Below the pieces are notes generated by a model that saw only the letters and a list, made by a program, of their open reading frames with translations, ran no database searches and had not been told where the DNA came from. The position numbers and the translations under genes are program-made. DNA of 64,000 nucleotides from Psychrobacillus sp. FSL K6-2836 (GTDB taxonomy: Bacteria > Bacillota > Bacilli > Bacillales_A > Planococcaceae), in the NCBI RefSeq assembly GCF_038003085.1, contig NZ_JBBOOM010000002.1:58502-122501 (forward strand), in the 5' to 3' direction. Shown one piece after another: positions 52,342 through 61,589 of this stretch (its first letter is position 1; every line of letters begins with the position of its first letter).

Positions 52342-52779
52342 ATGGATATTAGAAAACCTAATGATACAGAACTTAAAGAAGTTCTATTACTTTCCCCACA
52401 AGCCATATTTGATGGCACATTGGGTGAAGTAAAACCTACAAGTGAAAAGGTCAAATGTCTTATTGAACCACTATTGGAAAAGGGAAGCTATTATTTAATA
52501 GCAACAGATAACGAAATATTGATGGGTTGGATTCTAATTGGTGCTAGTAAAGACCAATTTAATGACAAAATGAATGGTTTTATATATGAACTATTTGTTA
52601 TAGAAGATTTTAGAGGGAATGGAGTTTCTAAACTGTTAATGGGAACTGCCATTGACCATCTAAGACGAAATGGATACTCAGAAGTTCGACTTAGTGCATT
52701 TGCAGAGAACCAAGCGATTAAACTGTACGAAAGAATGGGATTTAACATAAGAACAGTTTCTATGAGTTTGCAATTATAA
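52342..52779 (+). CDS. GNAT-family acetyltransferase
   Basis: 145 residues from the ATG behind AAAGGAATG. Acetyl-CoA loop EDFRGNGVSKLLMGTAI near 94-110, then SAFAENQAIKLYERMGF. Acceptor unknown. It is not preceded by a clear CTAAC element. Confidence 0.88.
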   Translation: MDIRKPNDTELKEVLLLSPQAIFDGTLGEVKPTSEKVKCLIEPLLEKGSYYLIATDNEILMGWILIGASKDQFNDKMNGFIYELFVIEDFRGNGVSKLLMGTAIDHLRRNGYSEVRLSAFAENQAIKLYERMGFNIRTVSMSLQL

Positions 52780-52966
52780 GTTTGTCTCTTTTTTCTACAT
52801 CAACTTAACAGGATGATTAGGTAAAAAAGGTATAATTGAAATTTTATTGAAAAGTTACTACTCAGAAGAATACGATGAAAATTTGTTGGACATGTCATTC
52901 AAACCTTCTTGAACTGATGCCTCAGGCTAAGAGCATCAATCTATTGATATTAAAATATAAGCGAGG

Positions 52967-53869
52967 GTGAGTAATATTAGTGAATTTTTAACAATTAATC
53001 ATAATAAAATGGAGATTCTTCAAAAAGGGAAAAATGGTACACCAATAATTATCCTAACAGGGATGGGTTGCTCTTTTGATGAGTGGTACGATGTAATAGA
53101 GGCATTAAGCAAATCAAGCAGAGTAGTCTTGTTTCATAGACCTGGACTTGGTGAGAGTGAAATTCGAAACGAAATCCGTAATACACAAGCAGTCGTAAAT
53201 GAAATAAATGAGTTGATGCTTCTACTTGGAATTCTTGAACCCGTGGTACTAGTTGGTCATTCGTATGGAGGTTTATGTGCCCAGCATTTTGTGAAAAAGC
53301 ATCCAAAAAAAGTTGCAGGACTAGTATTAGTTGACTCGACTTCTATTGATTTAAAGGTCTTAGACAATTTAGATATACCAGTATTGAATGAAGGTTCAAC
53401 CGATGAGATCTGGTTGGAGAAATGTGATGCTTATTCTCGAATGGATCGAGAAGAATTAAGAGAAATAATTAATCCTACTCTCACAGAAAAACAAAAAAAA
53501 CTTCCTTTTTTTGTACAGCAGCGATTAATAAATTTCCAGATAAATCCTTCTTTATACAAAGCAATGCACTCTGAAATTAGCAACTGGAAGCAGGACGCAG
53601 ATACTATTAAGAACCTAGGAGAATTTCCTAATATTCCTTTAATTGTAATTGGTCGAGATAAAGAACATAATATTAGGTTAGGAACTAAGGATGGTTTACC
53701 AGAGTGGGAGTTAAGGTTATTTGAAGAAAAGTGGCAAGAACTAATTATGAACCAAGTAAATCTATCTCAAAATAGTAAATTAATAATAGCAACAGAGGCA
53801 AGTCATTCAATACATATTGATAGACCAGATATTATTATTCAATCAATAACATGGATGGTTAAAGAATAA
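52967..53869 (+). CDS. alpha/beta hydrolase
   Basis: 300 residues. ILTGMGCSFDEWYDVI (oxyanion region), nucleophile elbow VVLVGHSYGGLCAQ near 101-114, late His in ASHSIHIDRPD. Broad family: esterases, proline iminopeptidase-like or haloperoxidase-like. The GTG start follows AAGCGAGG closely; an exact start is uncertain by a few codons. Confidence 0.85.
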   Translation: MSNISEFLTINHNKMEILQKGKNGTPIIILTGMGCSFDEWYDVIEALSKSSRVVLFHRPGLGESEIRNEIRNTQAVVNEINELMLLLGILEPVVLVGHSYGGLCAQHFVKKHPKKVAGLVLVDSTSIDLKVLDNLDIPVLNEGSTDEIWLEKCDAYSRMDREELREIINPTLTEKQKKLPFFVQQRLINFQINPSLYKAMHSEISNWKQDADTIKNLGEFPNIPLIVIGRDKEHNIRLGTKDGLPEWELRLFEEKWQELIMNQVNLSQNSKLIIATEASHSIHIDRPDIIIQSITWMVKE

Positions 53870-53872
53870 TTT

Positions 53873-53908
53873 TGTCTTCAACTACCTGGTACTTTAGTTA
53901 AACAAGGA
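53873..53908 (+). repeat. CTAAC element, H1 entry
   Basis: GTCTTCAACTACCTGGTACTTTAGTTAAACAAGG. Confidence 0.65.
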
Positions 53909-53962
53909 AAAATTTACAGAGAGAATTAGTAAATAGAAAATAGTGTGAAGTGGGGTTCGGAA

Positions 53963-54757
53963 ATGAAGCAAGTTCTTGATAAAATAAAGGAATTAGAGTC
54001 AGGTGATGTGGGAATTATTATTTACTCTCATTCAAAACAAGATATACTTTTATCATTAAATAAAGGATTATTAGTACCTCTTGCATCTGCAGCAAAAGTT
54101 GCTATTGCCTTTTGTATCGCTAAACTGGTTGAAGAAAGACATTATAAATGGACTGATATCGTTGAAGATATAATTTTCAATCCCTAAGAAGATAGCTACG
54201 AAGTATATCCTCACTTTCAGGGCAGAGATTTCTTAGCTCTCCAAGATGCGGTAGAGGTGATGATAGCCTGTCACGATAGCTTTGTAGCAGAGAGAATTGT
54301 TCATTTTTGTGGTGGATGGGAAATGATTAACAATAAAATAAAATCCTATTTTAATAACATAAATATTACTCAAAATCCCAGAGACTTGGATAACAATGGA
54401 AAATTGATTGAGATGTTAGAACTTTTACGTTTAATACATCAAGGATACCAAACTACTCCTGATTTATGGATTCCAGTTATTAATGGTTTAGTTAGGCAAC
54501 GAGGTGATATAGAGGGTATTCCAAGTCAATTCTTAAATCATATGACTGGCGGATTAGATAATGTAATAGTTGATATTGGAATAATGGGTGAGTTTTCCAA
54601 AAACCCATTATTATATGTTTTAGGTGCAAAGGATTTACCAAATCGATACAAAGATCAATTAGCAGATGAAATAATTATTGATGCAATCAAATTACTCTAT
54701 GATGAGTACTGTATTCAAGAAGTTGAACTGGCAAATAAAAGTCTATCTAATTCTTAG
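53963..54757 (+). pseudogene. class A-like serine hydrolase with in-frame TAA
   Basis: ATG after TGGGGTTCGGA. LLVPLASAAKVAIAFCIAKL holds S-A-A-K. TAA at 54185-54187 interrupts FNP and EDSYEVYPHF; the frame then runs without break through CHDSFVAERIV and HMTGGLDN (the K-T-G position) to the end. 264 codons in all, so one substitution separates it from an intact gene. An internal GTG/ATG cannot restore activity because the serine lies before the stop. Confidence 0.8.
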
Positions 54758-54760
54758 TGC

Positions 54761-54856
54761 TTGTTAAACTAACGAGTGCTTTACTTGATGATTATTGAAC
54801 GGCTTAGACGGTTCCTTTTTCTTATTATGCTTCCGGAGAAGTTTTGTTGAAGAAGA
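54761..54856 (+). repeat. CTAAC element, variant terminator + H2
   Basis: TTGTTAAACTAACGAGTGC, GAACGGC/GACGGTTC stem, T-run, TTATTATGCTTCCGGAGAAG, TTTTGTTGAAGAAG. Confidence 0.8.
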
Positions 54857-55023
54857 AGTTAAAAATTGGAGTAAAGAGGAATTATATATTAAATGGCGTA
54901 ATCTGAATTTCTGAGGCAATTTCATAAAAAGAACAGCCGCTTATTATTCTATTTTGGCAGAAATATTAAAGTAATTGGTGGTTTCTTTAAACGTTTTGTC
55001 TATATTATTTGAAAGGCGGAACT

Positions 55024-55434
55024 ATGAACTTGATTGATTATTTTGAACGTAAAATAAGATTAAAAGACTTTGAAGTTTGGGATATCCGGATCAGTAACCA
55101 ACATTATTCTTTAGTCTTATTAGATGAGTTTCGACCAGCAACATTTGAGGAGTTTGAAATGCCTGAGCTAATTTATGAAGAAGATGACCAACGTGTAAAT
55201 TATGTATCTGCTACATATTTCTCAAAAGAACCTATTAAAGATGAACACAGAGAAATACTTGGTGGATTTGCACGAATGCTGACTGAACATTTAGCATTGG
55301 CACATTGTGAAGTTATTATTAAGATGTATCAAGAAAAACCAGAAAAAGCGATAGAACGAATTATGTTAACTAAATATGGTTTCAAAGAGTCTGAAATTCC
55401 TTTAGAAAAGCTATGGCACTTTAACCAAGAATAA
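55024..55434 (+). CDS. uncharacterised protein, paralogue of 61590-62030
   Basis: 136 residues from the ATG behind AAAGGCGG. FERKIRLKDFEVWDIRIS, SATYFSKEPIKDEHREILGGF and a closing EKLWHFNQE correspond in order to RKLRLRDLEVFRFF, FLSDEPLEKEESIMLRQFF and KKSWLNLSQE in the other copy. Cytosolic, no known function. Confidence 0.65.
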   Translation: MNLIDYFERKIRLKDFEVWDIRISNQHYSLVLLDEFRPATFEEFEMPELIYEEDDQRVNYVSATYFSKEPIKDEHREILGGFARMLTEHLALAHCEVIIKMYQEKPEKAIERIMLTKYGFKESEIPLEKLWHFNQE

Positions 55435-55461
55435 AGGTTTAATTAGGTGTAGGTGTACCTA

Positions 55462-55614
55462 CTACATCATCCGATGGCGTAAGTGCTTACCTAGTGTTTC
55501 TCCGAATTTTTCATTTATAAAACTAAAAACTTTAGATGCTTCTTGTTCAATGAAATCTGTTGCTTCTAGAATGGATATATCATTTTCTTGATGAAGTATC
55601 GGATTTGGGCAAGG
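55462..55614 (-). pseudogene. gene remnant on minus strand
   Basis: 51 codons to a stop: PNPILHQENDISILEATDFI, then EQEASKVFSFINEKFGETLG. No start. A plus-strand stretch at about 55692-55785 (LGPTPFAFDFKHTFDEKG) also looks like decayed coding. Confidence 0.4.
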
Positions 55615-55816
55615 GGTAGGTAAATTCAAGAAAAACCGTATTCGAATTGAAGATTATTAATGAATGAGGGTTTTTACGAAAAACGAAGTATAACATATAT
55701 TATATTCAGTTGGGTCCAACTCCTTTTGCATTTGATTTTAAGCATACATTTGATGAAAAAGGGGAGAGGTTCTTGATTAAGTAGCAGGGGCACACTGGAG
55801 GGAATTGTGAAGTATT

Positions 55817-55908
55817 ACACTTAAACTATCGTGTACTTTAGTATACAAATGGCTGCCTTTAATGGTAGCTTTTTCTTATTGAACTATCGTAGTAGGTTTG
55901 TTGAATAG
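55817..55908 (+). repeat. CTAAC element, H1c + H2
   Basis: CACTTAAACTATCGTGTACTTTAG, TGGCTGCC/GGTAGC, T-run, TTATTGAACTATCGTAGTAGG, TTTGTTGAATAGG. It is the last copy before the five-gene operon. Confidence 0.87.
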
Positions 55909-56072
55909 GCAGCAATGTACTTCTAATAGAAACACAGTTTTAATGGAAAACGTTAGAGAAGGGGATAAACAAGTTTTCAATGCAGTTAAGAAATTATGGC
56001 AATAATAGAAAATGTTCCTTTGACAGCTTGAGGAGGAAATTGATACAACGGTAAAAAGGATATATTCTATTA

Positions 56073-56216
56073 ACAGATACATGCTCGTATCAAACAAATT
56101 GGTCTAGTCAAGTACGAAAAAACGTATTACATGCCCATATTGCTTTTGGTTCAATTCTATTAGAGGTTAAAAGTGTTGGTTGGTATCAGTCAGAAACCCA
56201 ATTATCGCAGGATTAG
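56073..56216 (+). pseudogene. gene remnant
   Basis: TCSYQTNWSSQVRKNVLHAH, IAFGSILLEVKSVGWYQSE, stop. Coding-like, no start. Family not recognised. Confidence 0.35.
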
Positions 56217-56260
56217 TAATACGATACTTTATTTAAGCAAAGATGAAAGGGAGGATATAA

Positions 56261-56956
56261 GTGAAACAGCAGAAAATAAACATTTTAGTCGTTGAAGATG
56301 ATAATGATATTAATCAATTGTTATGTAGAATAATTAAGAATAGTAATTATTTCCCACAGCCTGCCTATTCTGGCACTGAAGCGATGATATATATAGACAA
56401 ACAGAAGTGGGATTTGGTTTTGTTGGATTTAATGCTTCCAGGAATGACAGGGGAAGAAATCCTTGAAAAAATCGCCTCGAGAGAATCTACTCCAGTCATT
56501 ATTATTTCTGCTAAAAACGGACAGCAGACAAAGATCGATAGTTTAAGATCTGGTGCAGACGATTTTATTTCAAAGCCTTTTGATGTAGAAGAAGTATCGG
56601 CTCGTATTGATTCGTTGTTAAGAAGATACAAAAAAAGCAAGGAAACTCCCGCGAGAGAGCAGTTAACACACAAGGATATTCAAATTGATGTAGAAGCGAA
56701 AACAGTGGAAGTGAATGGTACAAAGCTTTCATTGACCGTTCGCGAGTATGCAATATTAGCCCTTCTCATGGCATCCCCACAAAAAATCTTCTCAAAATCA
56801 AATCTATTTGCAAGTGTATGGAATGAGCCTTTCCACGGTGATGATAATACAGTAAATGTTCATATGAGTAATTTAAGGAACAAACTCTCCAAAGCAAATC
56901 CAAATGAAGAATATATAGAAACCATTTGGAGCATGGGCTATCGTCTTAAATCTTAA
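56261..56956 (+). CDS. OmpR-family response regulator
   Basis: 231 residues, GTG start behind GGGAGGA. Receiver domain with VVEDDND, phospho-acceptor Asp in LVLLDLMLPG near residue 53, and Lys in SKPFDVEE near 105. The C-terminal winged helix is KLSLTVREYAILALLMASP to YIETIWSMGYRLK. First gene of the operon with ABC transporter, kinase and serine hydrolase; it probably binds the repeats just after its own stop. Confidence 0.93.
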   Translation: MKQQKINILVVEDDNDINQLLCRIIKNSNYFPQPAYSGTEAMIYIDKQKWDLVLLDLMLPGMTGEEILEKIASRESTPVIIISAKNGQQTKIDSLRSGADDFISKPFDVEEVSARIDSLLRRYKKSKETPAREQLTHKDIQIDVEAKTVEVNGTKLSLTVREYAILALLMASPQKIFSKSNLFASVWNEPFHGDDNTVNVHMSNLRNKLSKANPNEEYIETIWSMGYRLKS

Positions 56957-57007
56957 GATTTTCTTAAGGTTCATCTTAAGGTTTTCTTACAAATTAACCC
57001 CTATACT
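56944..57007 (+). promoter_or_regulatory. direct-repeat operator and promoter before the ABC genes
   Basis: TCTTAA(G) occurs at 56944, 56951, 56962 and 56974, with TCTTAC at 56986; the last four steps are 11-12 bases, one helical turn, as expected for OmpR-type regulators. TATACT at 57002 is a possible -10 without a good -35, which suits an activated promoter. Confidence 0.65.
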
Positions 57008-57034
57008 AATGGAAGAACGAAGGAGGTTATGTAT

Positions 57035-57955
57035 GTGAGTGAATATATTTTAAGAACCAATAAACTGACAAAAAAATATAAAAATGACTTTGCGATTGAA
57101 AACATCAATGTCACGATTAAAAAAGGTGAAATTTATGGATTCATCGGACAAAATGGTGCTGGAAAATCAACGATGTTACGGTTAATAACAGGACTTATCT
57201 TCCCAACAGGCGGATCCATAGAACTATTTGGAAATGATAACTACAAGTTAACAGAAGTACAGAAAAGAATGGGAGCAATCATCGAAAACCCTGCACTTTT
57301 TCTCAATATGACTGCCCAACAAAATTTAGAGGTTCATCGAATGCAAAAAGGTATACCAGGAAAAGACTGTATCGATAAAACACTTGAACTTGTAGGTCTT
57401 GCGGATACAGGAAATAAAAAAGCGATAAACTTTTCACTTGGCATGAAACAAAGACTTGGTTTAGCTATTGCGTTATTGAGTGATCCAGAATTCCTCATTC
57501 TGGATGAGCCCACAAATGGGCTAGATCCTATGGGAATAGTCGAACTGAGGGAACTTATAAAAAAGTTAAATCGCGAAAAAGGGTTTACTGTTTTAATTTC
57601 AAGCCATATATTAAGTGAACTCCATCAACTTGCAACTAAGTTTGGCATCATCCATAGAGGGAAACTATTAGAAGAGCTTACATCAAAAGAACTAGATGAA
57701 AAAAACAGACAACATTTGCAAATTAAAGTGGATGATCCGTCTTTGGGAGCAGCTGTACTAGAAAATAATCTATTCACTACTGATTTTGAGGTAATGCCAG
57801 ATGGAATGATTAAACTATATAGTGATTTTGATGATGTTCGGAAAGTTTCACAAATATTAACCAAAAATGGTTTTGTGATTGAACATCTTTCAATTATGGG
57901 TGACAGTCTCGAAAGCTATTTTTCAAAGCTGGTAGGAAGTGTAGAGCATGACTAA
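57035..57955 (+). CDS. BcrA-like ABC transporter ATP-binding protein
   Basis: 306 residues; GTG 8 bases after AGGAGG, the ATG two codons upstream being too close. Walker A GQNGAGKST near 38-46, signature FSLGMKQRLGLA, Walker B LILDEPTNGLDPMG, switch His in SSHILSEL. The family exports or releases lantibiotics and bacitracin. It overlaps the permease by 8 bases. Confidence 0.92.
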   Translation: MSEYILRTNKLTKKYKNDFAIENINVTIKKGEIYGFIGQNGAGKSTMLRLITGLIFPTGGSIELFGNDNYKLTEVQKRMGAIIENPALFLNMTAQQNLEVHRMQKGIPGKDCIDKTLELVGLADTGNKKAINFSLGMKQRLGLAIALLSDPEFLILDEPTNGLDPMGIVELRELIKKLNREKGFTVLISSHILSELHQLATKFGIIHRGKLLEELTSKELDEKNRQHLQIKVDDPSLGAAVLENNLFTTDFEVMPDGMIKLYSDFDDVRKVSQILTKNGFVIEHLSIMGDSLESYFSKLVGSVEHD

Positions 57956-58715
57956 TCTAATTAGAGCAGAACTATATAAATTATCTCGGAATAAAACATT
58001 TTGGGTATTAGTCGCAAGTGTTACCGGATTAAGTGCATTGTTACATTGCCTAATATTAATGGACTGGTGGCTACTAACTGGAACTGATTTTGATAAAGCT
58101 GGGTTAAGCGAATTCAATGCTTTATCGCCATTTTCAATCCCATTATTCTTTAACTTCTTCGTCAGTACGTTGGCCGGTTTTTATATCTCCACTGAATTTA
58201 CACAAAACGGGGTAATCAAAAATCAAATGTTGAGCGGTAATAAAAGATCTACTATTTTTATAGCAAAGTATCTTGTTTTTACGCTTGGAGCATTTATTGT
58301 AACGATCCTGATTGCATTGATAACTGCAATTACCATGGTCCTATTATTTGGACATGGGGATATAATAAGCCTTCCAAATCTAATGTACTTAGGTAGAGCA
58401 TACAGTTTATTTGCCTTGCACTTTTTAAGTTTTACAGCAATCGTATCATTGATAGCAATTGCGGCAGAAGATAGCGGGAAAACGATTATTTTTACTCTTT
58501 TGCTTGTAGTAATGATGTTTGCAATCGAAAAACTAATTACTGCACCATTAATCCAAATAGTGTATGAGAATACTTTCTTCTCTCAATTTAGTGAGGCATT
58601 CAGATACACACTAACAAAAGCTGAGATGATAAAATCCATTCTTATCGGAGTCGTATCCTTCTTTGTCATCATATTATGTGGAGTTTTTATGATTAATCGA
58701 AAAGAAATTAAGTAA
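57948..58715 (+). CDS. ABC-2 type permease, lantibiotic/bacitracin transporter-like
   Basis: 255 residues with six helices. NLIRAELYKLSRNKTFWVLV at the start and the large loop SEFNALSPFSIPLF are typical of BcrB/SpaE-type permeases. Partner of the ATPase just upstream. Confidence 0.88.
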   Translation: MTNLIRAELYKLSRNKTFWVLVASVTGLSALLHCLILMDWWLLTGTDFDKAGLSEFNALSPFSIPLFFNFFVSTLAGFYISTEFTQNGVIKNQMLSGNKRSTIFIAKYLVFTLGAFIVTILIALITAITMVLLFGHGDIISLPNLMYLGRAYSLFALHFLSFTAIVSLIAIAAEDSGKTIIFTLLLVVMMFAIEKLITAPLIQIVYENTFFSQFSEAFRYTLTKAEMIKSILIGVVSFFVIILCGVFMINRKEIK

Positions 58716-58730
58716 TTCTGAGGTGGGCAG

Positions 58731-59642
58731 GTGGGAGCATTGATTTATGTAATCATCGTCATATCTTTAGCGACAGTATTTTTGCTCACGCGTTTATGTT
58801 CGGTAAAGAAAGAAGTGAAAAAGATCGGAAAACAGCTACAATTCTATAACGATCGAAAAACTAATAAAAAAATTGATATGGCGCTTATTGATAAAGATAT
58901 AGAAAATCTGGGACTAGAAATTAATAAGCTTATTGATTTGCATGTGACGGAGAATCGATTAAGAGTGCGTTTTAAAGATGAACATAAACACGCTGTTGCA
59001 AACATGTCCCATGATTTGAGAACACCATTAACTTCTATACTGGGGTACATTCAGATGGCTGAAGCGGATAATCTGACAGCTGAAGAAAAAAATGAATTAC
59101 TATCGATCGCATTCAACCGAGCAAAAAGACTAGAAGTATTGTTAAAGGAATTCTTTGAGCTGAGTGTTATTGAATCCTCCGAATACCATCTAAAGTCTGA
59201 GCGAGTCAATCTCAAGGAGATTACTTTTGATATATTAATGAGCTTCTATGACCGTTTAAATGAAAAAAATATGGAACCTAGCATAACAATGCCAGAAACG
59301 GATATATTCATTATTTCTGATGATTCAGCCGTAAAGAGAGTTTTTGAAAATCTGATGTCCAATGCGATTGCCTATTCAGATGGAAATATCAGAATTAGTC
59401 TTGAGGAAAAAGATTCAATGGCAAGACTAATCGTGAAAAATGATGCACATTCATTAACCGAAGAAGCTGCCCAGCGTATGTTTGACCGATTTTATACTGT
59501 CGATCAATCACGTTCGGGTACAAGTACCGGCTTAGGCTTGTCGATTGTGAAAAGCTTGATGGAAAAAATGAATGGGACAATTATAGTCCAGCTAAATGAT
59601 GGCGAATTATCGATAGTTTGTGAATGGAAGTCAGTAGCTTAA
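58731..59642 (+). CDS. sensor histidine kinase
   Basis: 303 residues, GTG start behind GAGGTGGG. One N-terminal helix (ALIYVIIVISLATVFLLTRL), no large sensor domain, H box NMSHDLRTPLTSILGY with His near residue 94, N box FENLMSNAIAYS, G2 box STGLGLSIV. Its short sensor suggests that it reads the transporter, as in BceS-like systems. Partner: the regulator at 56261. Confidence 0.9.
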   Translation: MGALIYVIIVISLATVFLLTRLCSVKKEVKKIGKQLQFYNDRKTNKKIDMALIDKDIENLGLEINKLIDLHVTENRLRVRFKDEHKHAVANMSHDLRTPLTSILGYIQMAEADNLTAEEKNELLSIAFNRAKRLEVLLKEFFELSVIESSEYHLKSERVNLKEITFDILMSFYDRLNEKNMEPSITMPETDIFIISDDSAVKRVFENLMSNAIAYSDGNIRISLEEKDSMARLIVKNDAHSLTEEAAQRMFDRFYTVDQSRSGTSTGLGLSIVKSLMEKMNGTIIVQLNDGELSIVCEWKSVA

Positions 59643-59673
59643 TAAAAAACTAATGAAGAAAGGAGGAAAGATT

Positions 59674-61140
59674 GTGTCTAAAAACAAAAGTCTTATTTTT
59701 TTATTGATATTAATTATTTCGATTCCTCTATTGTTTGTTCCTTTACTAGCTCAGGCTGATGAAATGTTCGATACAGGAAAAGTGGATGAGTATGTTACGA
59801 ATTATATAGAGAACAACGGGCTGCCTGGTGCTGCTATCGTAGTCATAAAGGATGGAAAGGTACTATATGAAAAAGGATTTGGTCATGATTCTGACGGAGA
59901 TCCACTGACAGCAAAGTCTATTATTGGTATTGCTTCTGGTACAAAGCCATTCACTGCATTTGCGGTTTTACAATTGGTTGATGCAGGAAACATAAAATTG
60001 GATGAACCTATTATTAATTATCTTCCTGAATTAAAACTAGGTGATGAAAGGTGGGGACAGGTGACTGTACGTCACTTGTTGAGTCACACATCTGGTCTGC
60101 CGAATCCTACCATTGTAGCACCAGCGAATACCTTAAAAGAAGGTGTAGGACGTCTGCATGATTGGAAACTACAATCCAACCCTGGAGAAAAGTATTTTTA
60201 TAGTAATGCAAACTACTGGACATTAGCTTATTTAGTAGAAGAAATAAGTGGAATGGGGTTAAATGACTACCTAACAGAAAATGTGTTCACACCGCTCGGA
60301 ATGAATGATTCCATCTCGGTAGTTAACTCTGGGGATATTACAAAAAAATTAGAAATACCTCGAGGATATGTCACGTTATATGGTACGGCAATGCCATGGA
60401 CAGAGCTTGAAAAAATGTTCAGTGGTTCAGGGAGTATTTTTACGACTGCTAGTGATATGGGAAAATGGTTAGCTATGCATACAAACGACGGAAAAAATGA
60501 AAAAGGAGAACAATTACTATCACAAGAGTTACTAAAAGAGTCCTATTTACCACAATCTAGGAATGGGAAATATGGACTTGGTTGGTCTTTAAGCTCCCTA
60601 AATATTAAGCCAGCTCGCATTTCTCATAGCGGCTCAAACTCTACTTTTCAATCCCAACAAGATATCGTTCCAAGTAGCGGCTATGCGGTTGCCGTTTTAT
60701 TGAATAGTTTCACTCCTACATTCGAACATGCATATGAGATCAGTTCTGGAGTTATTCAATTGACAGAGGGAAAAAAAACCGAAATAAAATCTTCAATTCC
60801 TAAAATGATAGATTTATCACTTGGTGTTATCACATTGATTTACTTGATATTAGGAATCAGAGGTATAAGAAGAAGTAAAAAATGGACGAAAAAACGTAAC
60901 CAGCATGTAGCTTGGAAATTCTATCTTCGTTTAATTCCGCAATTGATACCTGTCCTTGGTATAGGATGGTTATTATTTATTCTCCCTATATTAAAAAATA
61001 ACAGTTCCACCACGTTAGATGCATTCGGTCTTTGGCCAGCTGCGATAATTTTATTGGCAATAGGTTTCATCATTGGATTGGTGCTCACAAGTTTAAGAAT
61101 CTATTATCGAATAAGATTAATTAGAAATAGAAGATTGTGA
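59674..61140 (+). CDS. exported serine hydrolase (beta-lactamase family) with C-terminal membrane domain
   Basis: 488 residues; the GTG after AAGAAAGGAGG is the start, the upstream ATG lies before that site. Signal sequence, then S-x-x-K as ASGTKPF near 91, Y-x-N as YSNANYW near 176, and H-S-G as ISHSGSNS near 320. Three helices close the protein. It could act on murein stem peptides or on the peptide antibiotic sensed by the operon. Confidence 0.9.
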   Translation: MSKNKSLIFLLILIISIPLLFVPLLAQADEMFDTGKVDEYVTNYIENNGLPGAAIVVIKDGKVLYEKGFGHDSDGDPLTAKSIIGIASGTKPFTAFAVLQLVDAGNIKLDEPIINYLPELKLGDERWGQVTVRHLLSHTSGLPNPTIVAPANTLKEGVGRLHDWKLQSNPGEKYFYSNANYWTLAYLVEEISGMGLNDYLTENVFTPLGMNDSISVVNSGDITKKLEIPRGYVTLYGTAMPWTELEKMFSGSGSIFTTASDMGKWLAMHTNDGKNEKGEQLLSQELLKESYLPQSRNGKYGLGWSLSSLNIKPARISHSGSNSTFQSQQDIVPSSGYAVAVLLNSFTPTFEHAYEISSGVIQLTEGKKTEIKSSIPKMIDLSLGVITLIYLILGIRGIRRSKKWTKKRNQHVAWKFYLRLIPQLIPVLGIGWLLFILPILKNNSSTTLDAFGLWPAAIILLAIGFIIGLVLTSLRIYYRIRLIRNRRL

Positions 61141-61146
61141 AGAATT

Positions 61147-61230
61147 ACACTAAAAGTAACGGGTGCTTTACTTCAAGAAGGAGTAAAGCTTTTTTCTTAT
61201 TGAACTTACGCAGTAGTTTAGTTGAAGAAG
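61147..61230 (+). repeat. CTAAC element, H1a + H2
   Basis: TACACTAAAAGTAACGGGTGC, full H1a, TTATTGAACTTACGCAGTAG, TTTAGTTGAAGAAGG. Array resumes after the operon. Confidence 0.9.
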
Positions 61231-61281
61231 GAATTCGAAGACGATTGGAGAAATTATCTAATAGATAGAGGGGGGAGGATA

Positions 61282-61442
61282 GTGAAAAGTCCATATTTTT
61301 AATATTGGGTTCTTTGATAGGATGGCTTATATGAGGATTTATGAAGAATGATTTTTCTCCAAATGGATATTCTTTGCTTTTAATAAGTCTTATTTTAGGT
61401 TTTTTAATAGGCAGACGTAATCCGAAAGAAGAAATAGAATAA
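61282..61442 (+). pseudogene. small two-helix membrane protein, frameshift and in-frame TGA
   Basis: GGGGGGAGG then GTG AAA AGT CC. One base out of frame it continues IFLILGSLIGWLI, TGA, GFMKNDFSPNGYSLLLISLI, LGFLIGRRNPKEEIE and stop. The 33 codons from the ATG at 61341 could still be made but lack a ribosome site. Confidence 0.45.
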
Positions 61443-61449
61443 ATGAAAA

Positions 61450-61484
61450 CTTATTGAACTAACGCGGTAGTTTAGTTGGATAAG
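61450..61484 (+). repeat. CTAAC element, H2 only
   Basis: CTTATTGAACTAACGCGGTAG, TTTAGTTGGATAAG. Confidence 0.85.
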
Positions 61485-61589
61485 AAAATGATTATTTTTT
61501 ATAGTTTCATAATGGTAATTTGTATAAAGTGAAGAAGTTGTACAGATATTACCGCAGTTCCTAAATTCATATTCGGATAGGTGAAATAA

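Noticed and set aside
22531..61325. TGA recoded as a sense codon
   Set aside because: In-frame TGA codons occur in only a few decayed genes, and many intact genes here end with TGA, so standard decoding holds.
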